Source: Patellaria atrata CBS 101060 (taxonomy: Eukaryota > Ascomycota > Dothideomycetes > Patellariales > Patellariaceae). From it: a stretch of 64,000 nucleotides of DNA. A program made the translations under genes and the position numbers. Each line of letters begins with the position of its first letter. Positions within the stretch are counted from its first letter, which is position 1. Positions 57,378 to 64,000 of this stretch are shown piece by piece. The notes beneath the pieces were generated by a model. That model was given only the letters and a program-made list of their open reading frames with translations. It was not told the DNA's origin and searched no databases. The stretch spans positions 596,757 to 660,756 of the forward strand of contig MU006099.1 in assembly GCA_010093705.1 (NCBI GenBank). Reading direction: 5' to 3'.

Positions 57378-58663
57378 GTTTGGGTTCAAGGAGTTCTTGC
57401 ATGATTGGGTTTTGTTCATGTTGGTTACTGGTGTAAGTTCCGTGTTGAGACTTGTTTGTTTTGCATGCTGGTCCGGTGTCTGGTTTTGCAATTGTAAAAG
57501 TGATTTTCATCCATTTGCTTGTTTCACGGTGTTGGGTCGGTCGAGTACGGAGTGTAATGAATATCATTTTCCTGTTTCTGTGACATTGGTCACTCTAGTA
57601 TTGGCTGTTAGGTACCTGTACCGCCCTTTGTCCATCCCTTGATATACCAGGTACTCCGCATATTCCCACACTTCCGTACACACAATGCTATCCAGTAAAA
57701 TCCGTACAATGTGCCCGAGTACGGCCTACGACATCTGGTATCGATAAACCGAACGGGCAAATCATGCTCCGTACGGTGATTTCTCTTGACACTCCGGCCA
57801 GGGTATATAGGACTTGTTCTGTTTGTACAAAGTACGGCGTGACTATATCCGTGCACGAGATCTAGCTAGGGTATTGTACGGGAGAATCTCTAGTTCATGC
57901 CCCCAGGGTGATGGAGGAGAAGCGCTCGCGGGTAAGGTATGACATTCCAATATCAACTACTCAGACCAAGCGGGTGATCTGCTTCCGAACATTCATCGAT
58001 GTCCATAAAAGGCGTACGCGAGACGTGTCTTTTGTACGATCACGTACAACAGAGCACTTTCTCCGCTGGATGGGTAAAGGATGTTTCGTCAGTGGTAGTT
58101 CCTTCCTCGCGCAGTTAGGTGATGGGAGTCGTATGTTCTCCCGTGCTTCAGCGACCTATCTGGTATCGGCCATCCAACCAAGGGACGGCTCTTTGTGCGG
58201 AATTTACATTATGCTTCCGGATACGACATGGCCGAGATGTGTTTCTTTACAGGGTGTACGACGGCATGGTATCCCTTCGAGGAATAGGTTGGTAGTAGAC
58301 ATCTAAATGAACGTGAATGAAGCTCCGTGGAGAAACTTTGAGTCATATCCATTTCATGTATGGAACTGAGAATGTGTGGATATAGATATTAGACAAAGTG
58401 GAGGAATTTGGACTCTTCAGCTCTGGTAGTCGAAAGAATGCACTGCTATTTCTGGAACTGACTTGTTACAGATTGAATGACAAGTAGGCAATTCCGTGAA
58501 ATCGTGTATTCTTTGTAGCCATCACTCCCCGCATATGATCAGATAATAGAGGTGTCCACCGCATTTGAAGATCCAAGGGGAGATTCCGCCGTATCTCCAG
58601 AGAAGGAGAAAGCCATCAGAGAGTATCGTGATCCAGTAGGACTTTTGGTCATCGAGCTGCGTA
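57378..58663. other. Intergenic region rich in GTAC
   Basis: About 14 GTAC tetramers lie between 57545 and 58050 (about 2 expected), several within GAGTACGGAG, CCGTACGGTG and AAGTACGGCG. The 132-codon frame at 57908-58306 overlaps this repeat-like composition and has no domain. It separates convergent genes. Confidence 0.55.
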
Positions 58664-60610
58664 TCAACGGATCAAGAACTCCTGTTCCTTCATGAGGCCT
58701 TTATGGTACAACTCATCCACAAGTTCACCTTCCATGATTCCACCAACGTACGCTACGCCAACAATCTTATAATAGTCCCCGCAAGATCGGAGGACAAATG
58801 GTACAGGTGCACCAAAGATGATGACAACTTGATCACCTTTCCGCACGAAGGGCATCCCTCGAGCCATGAATCCACCCTCTGTCGTGAAGAAAGACCTATT
58901 GCGTATTTTATCGTAAAGGGCGCGACGATAATCATCTTCCGTTTTTGAGTAACGACTGACGTGGAAATAACTTGATCGAACACTCTTGTCTTTGGAACCC
59001 TTAGGTGGAAGACGAAATCCACGGAGGATTTCATACATAGTTCCGAACCACTCGGGGGCAACCGCCCCATCAACGTCCATATTGGATATAAGCATTCGCC
59101 ACAGTGGTTCTTTGCGTGTGTATTTCTTTAGGTTGGGACTGGCTGCTGACGGTTTGTTATTGGATTGTGTTATGAGTTCGTCTACCTCCACTAGTCGCTC
59201 AATGACTTCTTTTATAGCTTTCGGAAATACCAACACGTCGTTGACTGTATCCACGAGTAGCCCTCGAATCCTTAGGGTTTCATTGTCAGGTAGAATCACA
59301 CCGTTCACCTGAGTAGACTCCTTACCCGAACAGCCAATACCTGGTGGATGAAGTGAAAGCGGATCATTTAACCTACGGGTCTTATGGATGGCTAGGTCAA
59401 TAACCCAAGAAGGAAGATGAGCGTTTTCATCCGGGTCTTGGAGTATCATAGATGATAGGATCCACGGTCCTTTACCTTGCTTGAAAACCTCGATCAGGAC
59501 TTCCGTATACACCGCCTTAACAGACTTGCGATAGTCGACGGAGAAGACACGGCGATCTTCCTCTTTTAATAAGTTTAAAATGCCGTATATCTTGTCCCTT
59601 GGGTCCTTGCAATGGCTGTGGCGACTGACAGGAAGAATATCTACTAGGTCCATACCCTCGGTCTCTGCTGCCACATCTCTTATATGGTCGAGGCTGCGCA
59701 AGCGGTATCTGAGCCAAAAATATCTTGGTTCGCCATCAAACCACGATTTAGACTCGCCAGCTGGGGGTTGATCACTGTAACGCTTTTCGACAACTTTCTG
59801 GTAGAACATAGAGCGGTGGTTGGTCTTCCTCAGGTCAAGGATGTCAAGGAGCTTCCCCCATGCATATACCAGCATATCCCACGAAATGGCCTTACGTCCA
59901 CAATACACAACCGGTGAATTCCGTGCAAGAGCGAGCTCTTGGATCACCCACAACCGACTGAACCATGCTCTTCGAACCATCCAATTGACGCAATGCTCAT
60001 AGGCATCTTCTAAGACTTCCTTAGAGACAGATTTTCTCTCACTGAGTCTTAGCAATATGTCGAATGCGGCATCACTGCCGATACTAAGCGGATCCGCAGG
60101 ACCTAGAAATATCAAGACTCTGGCGGCGCTCGCAAAGATATGACCCATGTGCAAAACTTGAATGTTACGCTCTTCCACGTCTTCCTGATTGATGCATATT
60201 GCGTCGGCCCAGAGAACTAAATATTTGGATGATGAACGTAGGTGATTGAGAGTACAGAAAAGGTGTCGAGTTATCAACATCTCCTTACTATTAATGGTTA
60301 TTGGTAGTTTCCCGTTGACATCACCCCAGAAATAGGATATAGCATCATAAAGTAGCACATCATGGAGAGAGACGGTTACCAGATAGCCGATGATTTCGGA
60401 GTTGAAGTTGCCTGGTTCGAGATGTAGTAGTCTGATTTCCTTGCGTGAAGCGTCGAGTGGTCTATCGTATGGTGTCATTCTATTCTTTTCCGCGAGGGAA
60501 GAGGTCTGATGTTCTCCCTCCCAAATTCGGGATGAGCCATGAGGAAGAAGATCTTTCATATGCCTGGTGGATGGGTTATATTCAGCCTTTAGTATACAAC
60601 TGCTGCGCAT
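58664..60610 (-). CDS. HET-domain (heterokaryon incompatibility type) protein
   Basis: Intronless, 648 residues starting MRSSCILKAEYNPSTRHMKD. The HET domain covers about residues 85-230, with its three characteristic blocks: DAISYFWGDVNGKLPITING-like (Y-x-WG), LVLWADAICINQEDVEERN, and WMVRRAWFSRLWVIQELALA. The remainder is typical of large fungal HET proteins, ending in the region DQVVIIFGAPVPFVLRSCGD, a common C-terminal feature that reads as a beta-rich element. HET proteins trigger regulated cell death upon fusion of genetically different hyphae in known cases, but most family members are uncharacterised, so allorecognition here is inference. The frame looks whole. It is head-to-head with the SDR gene (584 bp between starts). 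Confidence 0.92.
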   Translation of the reverse strand: MRSSCILKAEYNPSTRHMKDLLPHGSSRIWEGEHQTSSLAEKNRMTPYDRPLDASRKEIRLLHLEPGNFNSEIIGYLVTVSLHDVLLYDAISYFWGDVNGKLPITINSKEMLITRHLFCTLNHLRSSSKYLVLWADAICINQEDVEERNIQVLHMGHIFASAARVLIFLGPADPLSIGSDAAFDILLRLSERKSVSKEVLEDAYEHCVNWMVRRAWFSRLWVIQELALARNSPVVYCGRKAISWDMLVYAWGKLLDILDLRKTNHRSMFYQKVVEKRYSDQPPAGESKSWFDGEPRYFWLRYRLRSLDHIRDVAAETEGMDLVDILPVSRHSHCKDPRDKIYGILNLLKEEDRRVFSVDYRKSVKAVYTEVLIEVFKQGKGPWILSSMILQDPDENAHLPSWVIDLAIHKTRRLNDPLSLHPPGIGCSGKESTQVNGVILPDNETLRIRGLLVDTVNDVLVFPKAIKEVIERLVEVDELITQSNNKPSAASPNLKKYTRKEPLWRMLISNMDVDGAVAPEWFGTMYEILRGFRLPPKGSKDKSVRSSYFHVSRYSKTEDDYRRALYDKIRNRSFFTTEGGFMARGMPFVRKGDQVVIIFGAPVPFVLRSCGDYYKIVGVAYVGGIMEGELVDELYHKGLMKEQEFLIR

Positions 60611-61194
60611 TGCAACCGCTTAGCTGCGCCAGCCACCAGCCTTAGGAGACTGGTAGCTGAACCTCTAGAACCACCCAAGACATCACAGTAGTGTGCGCTA
60701 CCATCTTAGTACTAGAATACACAATTGTCTCATGTTAGTACTCGGTTACCTATGATGAACGGAAACGGGTATACTTTAAATAGTAGAATATTGTCATTCT
60801 GATCGGATGTCGTGTGAAGCTTTTCGGACATCTTCTTCGTTTCCCCGCACCGAGACCTTTCGGCAAATATAAAAGACTAGTTTGTAGATTGGTTATAGGG
60901 TATACATATCTACTATAATAAGACCGGAGCAACATGCTCTATAGTATTCAATACCGTAGACTTACTCGACAGAACAGATATCCTAAACTACTGTTCCCTA
61001 GTTGGAAATAGGAGGTCGTTCCTACAAGTTATGCTGACGATAGCTATTCCAAATTAACACCTACCTGCAAAATCCTAACTCAGTTCATCTGCCTACTCTG
61101 ATTATACTTTCATCCCCAAGAGGAGCCAATCTCTCATAGATCCGTATCACATCATCCCAAGTCTATCTCTTCACACCTCTGTATACCACCGATA
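60611..61194. promoter_or_regulatory. Divergent intergenic region, HET / SDR
   Basis: 584 bp between start codons. The SDR side ends in a pyrimidine-rich leader (CATCATCCCAAGTCTATCTC). No operator was identified. Confidence 0.45.
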
Positions 61195-62151
61195 ATGACT
61201 AACCCCCGGGTCGCCATTATAACTGGCGGTTCATCCGGCATCGGGCTCGCTCTGACTACTCATCTTGTCTCCCAGGGCTGGACGACCGTAATCGCAGACC
61301 TACAAACACCTCCAGACACCATCCTCGGGCCTTTCATACACTACCACCACACAGACGTCTCCTCCTATGCCAGCTTGAAATCCCTCTTCTCTTTCGCCTT
61401 CTCTCTGTACTCGCGCGTAGACTTTGTAGCGTTAAATGCCGGCATCGACGACCGGGATGATATATTTAACAGCATAAACTTAGAAGGAGATGTGAATGCG
61501 GCTGCACCGGCAGAGCCTGATATGCGGACTTTCGAGACGAATCTGTTTGGGGTGTATTATGGGATTAAGCTTTTTGCGCATTATCATGCGCGGAACTCTC
61601 TTTTAACCGATCAGGACGGTGAGAAGGGGGGCAAGAACCGGGTCGGGAAGATCATCATCACGGCCTCTAATGTTGGGTTGTACCCAATGCCTGCGGCGCC
61701 GCAGTACTGTGCAGCGAAGCACGCGCTGATCGGACTAACGCGGTCTCTTGCCCCTAAGGCCGCAAAACAAGGTATTACGATCAATGCGGTGTGTCCGGCA
61801 ATAGTAGAGACTTCAATCATGCCCCCATTGCTGAAGGAGAACATTCCCGCGGAGATAATGACGCCAATGTCAACAGTTATTAGAGCGTTTGAAGCATTGC
61901 TAGCCGATGGAGAAGGGGATGTGGAGGGAACTGTAGCACTAGGGAAGAATGGGGAAACGGTCGAAGCAACGGTGGATATGCTGTATTATAGGGGGCCTGT
62001 GGAGTGGCCGGATGATAATTCGAGGAAGACAGCGGGACCGTGGTGGGACATGATATACGAGGAAAGAAATATGAAATTTGCGAGAGAGAATGAGGAGAGA
62101 GCGAGAAGAAAGAGAGAGCAGGAAGAGAATGGATGGGACAAGGGGTTTTGA
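61195..62151 (+). CDS. Short-chain dehydrogenase/reductase (SDR)
   Basis: Intronless, 318 residues from MTNPRVAIITGGSSGIGLAL, with the TGGSSGIG cofactor motif at residues ~10-17. An acidic residue after strand 2 (VIADLQTP) points to NAD(H) preference. Other landmarks are DVSSYASL, NAG in FVALNAGIDD, IITASNVGLY with the catalytic serine, and YCAAKHALIGL, the Tyr/Lys pair. The substrate-loop follows NAVCPAIVETSIMPPL. It resembles fungal 15-hydroxyprostaglandin-dehydrogenase-like SDRs; the physiological substrate is unknown. The C-terminal tail (ERARRKREQEENGWDKGF) is charged and longer than the SDR core. The middle of the coding sequence is more GC-rich than its ends. Confidence 0.92.
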   Translation: MTNPRVAIITGGSSGIGLALTTHLVSQGWTTVIADLQTPPDTILGPFIHYHHTDVSSYASLKSLFSFAFSLYSRVDFVALNAGIDDRDDIFNSINLEGDVNAAAPAEPDMRTFETNLFGVYYGIKLFAHYHARNSLLTDQDGEKGGKNRVGKIIITASNVGLYPMPAAPQYCAAKHALIGLTRSLAPKAAKQGITINAVCPAIVETSIMPPLLKENIPAEIMTPMSTVIRAFEALLADGEGDVEGTVALGKNGETVEATVDMLYYRGPVEWPDDNSRKTAGPWWDMIYEERNMKFARENEERARRKREQEENGWDKGF

Positions 62152-62565
62152 TCAGGAAGAGAAGTAGAGAAGGAGTATAGGGTGAGATTAACGGTATGTC
62201 ACTTGAAGACCAGAAGAAATTGGTGATGAAAATGTCGAGGGTGAAACGAATCACACACATCTATGGATAGAGATGGTGTGTCAGAGAGCCCACGTTTTGT
62301 TCTTGGAGCAGCGGTCATGAAGTTCGACACTATGGGAAGAGTGCCACTTCTTTAGAATTCTAGAACAACTTGGCATACTCCATGAGATTTATTGGAGTAG
62401 TCGTGATGAAGATGGACACTATGAAAAGAGTGCCACTTCCCCAGAATCCTAGTTCTGACCCATTCCAAAGAGGTCATAATCACGTGTACCTTGGGTTTAC
62501 AAGCGAAGAAAGACAGCACGAAGTAGTAGTAACGGTAGGTTACTCTGATATTGAATGATATAACC
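62152..62565. other. Intergenic, holds a 50-bp direct repeat
   Basis: Between convergent genes. The only structure seen is the direct repeat listed separately. Confidence 0.5.
62314..62452 (+). repeat. Imperfect direct repeat, two copies of about 50 bp
   Basis: Copy 1 (about 62314-62363) and copy 2 (about 62404-62452) share GACACTATG, AAGAGTGCCACTTC and AGAATYCTAG in the same order and spacing. About 40 bases lie between them. It looks like an old local duplication. Confidence 0.7.
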
Positions 62566-64000
62566 TTAGATTAGTCCTTCCTTCTTGAGTCTCGCAGCCC
62601 TGAACCTACTCACTTTCTTAATCTGTCCGTTCTTCTCCTCGAACAACGGATCTTCTTCTTCTTCTAGACTTGGTTTGAATCCACCTTGCTGATGTATTCT
62701 GGCATTCCGCTGGTTGTGATACTCCACAGCGACCTCCTGATAGTGCAATTCCGGGTTGTATGCGTCCGGATCTGGTGGAGCTACGTGTTGAGTAGACACG
62801 GGTTTTTCGATGACGCTTTTCGCTAGGATTTCGCCTACGGGGCCTTCTGGGATGCGTCGAGGCTCGGGGTTGGAAGATGGATCGGTATTTTCAGACATGA
62901 AAGTACTAGGTTGCGATGGCGTACGGGCACTCTTGAATCTTGAGATTCTCCGAGTAGTTACTGGCTCCAGTTTAGGAGATGGAGCAACCGCGGGCCTTTC
63001 AAGAACTCTGTCTGATACAGGACGCATTACGGGTTGGGTTCCTTCCATTTTAGGGGCTGATTTTTGCGGTATAGCAGGTATAAGAGCTGGTGAGATATCA
63101 AGCTCTTCTGCAAATCTGACTCCCTTCTTGGTAGGCTCATTTTTAGGTAACTTCAATGAAGTTGCAGGTTTAGTAGCCGCATTAATAACATTGTCTTCAG
63201 TATCAACCGGTTTAGAGATATCGTTAACAAGCTCCTCGGGAAGATCCTTATCTCCTGGTTGCGGGCCGACATTCTCTATCCTCGTTGCATTCAACTTCTT
63301 TTCCAACTCCATCATCTCTTTCCGATAGTCGTCATCTATTTCCCTTCGGGTACTTCGTCCGAACTCATCTTCATAATCCGCGTCACTATCATAGCTGTCT
63401 TCATCATAGTCATCATCGTCAGAGTACTCCATATCCCCTTCTTCGAGATCTAATTCGGCTACAACTGCTCCAACCTCATTCAATCCATAGGAGAGCATCT
63501 CTCTTCTCATCTCCGCATCTATCGGATCTTCATCAATGGGTATGATCGGCTGTGAGCCGATTTCTTCATCGAATTCGTTGACTTCGATAATACGTTCTCC
63601 TTTTGTGACCGGAACCGGACCTCGGGCTTTTTGTTCGGCAATAGTTAACGGTCTTTGTTTTTCTTTTGGCTCTTCTAATTCTTGAGGTTCTTTCGTATCT
63701 TCTGCAAATGATACCATTTTCTTCGGTGTCATAGAGTCAGCTGGGGAGATAACGATTGAAGGAGCTTGCACCACTTCCATAATTGGGGAAGAATCCACCA
63801 ATTCTGTAGCTTTAGTAGAGTCTGCTAGTTCTGTATTTTTTGTGGAATCGACATTCTCTATGGTTTTGGTGGAGTCCACATGATCCTTAGTTTTAGTAAA
63901 GCTTACCTGCTCTGTAACTTTAGTAGGGTCTTCCGGCGGGTTCGTGGGATTATCAGGCTCCGGATTTATCTTTTCGGTTTCCATTATTTTAGCTCCTAAC
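62566..64000 (-). CDS. Bud27/URI-type unconventional prefoldin, C-terminal part
   Basis: The frame is open to the right edge (LGAKI precedes the ATG at 63984), so the N-terminus, where a prefoldin domain is expected, most likely lies outside the window; 472 codons are read from that ATG. The visible part is acidic and low in complexity, with repeats of the form VDSTKTIENVDSTK and ELADSTKATELVDS. Family marks are two VRFAEELDIS/VSFAEDT-type motifs (MVSFAEDTKEP; GVRFAEELDISPA), a strongly acidic block (EYSDDDDYDEDSYDSDADYE), and the C-terminal VSRFRAARLKKEGL typical of DUF3835. URI/Bud27 binds RNA polymerase subunit Rpb5 and helps assemble polymerases; in yeast it also affects translation start. 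The ATG at 63984 as the true start is possible but less likely. Confidence 0.75.
   Translation of the reverse strand, partial: LGAKIMETEKINPEPDNPTNPPEDPTKVTEQVSFTKTKDHVDSTKTIENVDSTKNTELADSTKATELVDSSPIMEVVQAPSIVISPADSMTPKKMVSFAEDTKEPQELEEPKEKQRPLTIAEQKARGPVPVTKGERIIEVNEFDEEIGSQPIIPIDEDPIDAEMRREMLSYGLNEVGAVVAELDLEEGDMEYSDDDDYDEDSYDSDADYEDEFGRSTRREIDDDYRKEMMELEKKLNATRIENVGPQPGDKDLPEELVNDISKPVDTEDNVINAATKPATSLKLPKNEPTKKGVRFAEELDISPALIPAIPQKSAPKMEGTQPVMRPVSDRVLERPAVAPSPKLEPVTTRRISRFKSARTPSQPSTFMSENTDPSSNPEPRRIPEGPVGEILAKSVIEKPVSTQHVAPPDPDAYNPELHYQEVAVEYHNQRNARIHQQGGFKPSLEEEEDPLFEEKNGQIKKVSRFRAARLKKEGLI

Noticed and set aside
57908-58306. 132-codon plus-strand ORF
   Set aside because: It sits in a GTAC-rich intergenic stretch, with no domain and no splice evidence.

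Overview
This is a window of nuclear chromosomal DNA from a filamentous ascomycete (Pezizomycotina). The evidence is dense genes on both strands, short introns of about 45-75 nt with GT-AG ends and CTAAC-like branch sites, and a gene set typical of such fungi: HET domain, fungal AP-1, Dal5-type MFS and Kar5/Tht1. Leotiomycetes is a plausible class, but that is an impression from protein similarity and not proven. No tRNA, rRNA, CRISPR array, transposon or viral element was recognised. Exon boundaries were read by eye from splice signals and checked for reading phase; most close exactly.

Layout. 1-8.1 kb: a WW-domain protein running off the left edge (minus), head-to-head with proteasome alpha subunit PRE9 (plus); an orphan ORF; an AT-rich degenerate tandem repeat; the NPC1-type sterol transporter NCR1 (minus). 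9-17.6 kb: a DUF2433 phosphoesterase-like protein with an RGG tail (minus), a NEK-like kinase (plus) and karyopherin KAP123 (plus). 17.6-22 kb: a gene-poor stretch, then a decayed laccase-type multicopper oxidase. 23-31 kb: an Ataxin-10/Ctr86 protein that also carries an HMG-box-like segment (minus), then a Dal5-type MFS permease (minus) sharing a promoter with a Gfo/Idh/MocA oxidoreductase (plus), then a GTAC-rich intergenic region. 31.8-44.5 kb: AP-1 redox bZIP factor, SNF2 ATPase and C3HC zinc-finger protein (all minus), MET22/HAL2 nucleotidase (plus), mitochondrial ribosomal protein uL6m (minus). 45-52.4 kb: Kar5/Tht1 karyogamy protein (plus), a poorly resolved multipass membrane gene (minus) and a fungal 2EXR/DUF7730-like protein (plus). 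52.5-64 kb: histidine phosphatase (minus), Ppc89/Cep57-like spindle-pole protein (plus), HET-domain protein (minus), SDR dehydrogenase (plus), and the C-terminal part of a Bud27/URI prefoldin protein running off the right edge (minus).

Most genes are core housekeeping genes (proteasome, nuclear import, sterol traffic, mitochondrial translation, chromatin, spindle pole) and do not form one pathway. The accessory parts are the laccase relic, the MFS/oxidoreductase pair, the HET/SDR pair and the membrane gene. No clear new multi-gene system was found. The observations most worth checking are the HMG-box within the Ataxin-10 protein, an in-frame stop-free intron inside the AP-1 redox domain, the divergent permease/oxidoreductase pair, and strong clustering of GTAC palindromes in three intergenic regions.
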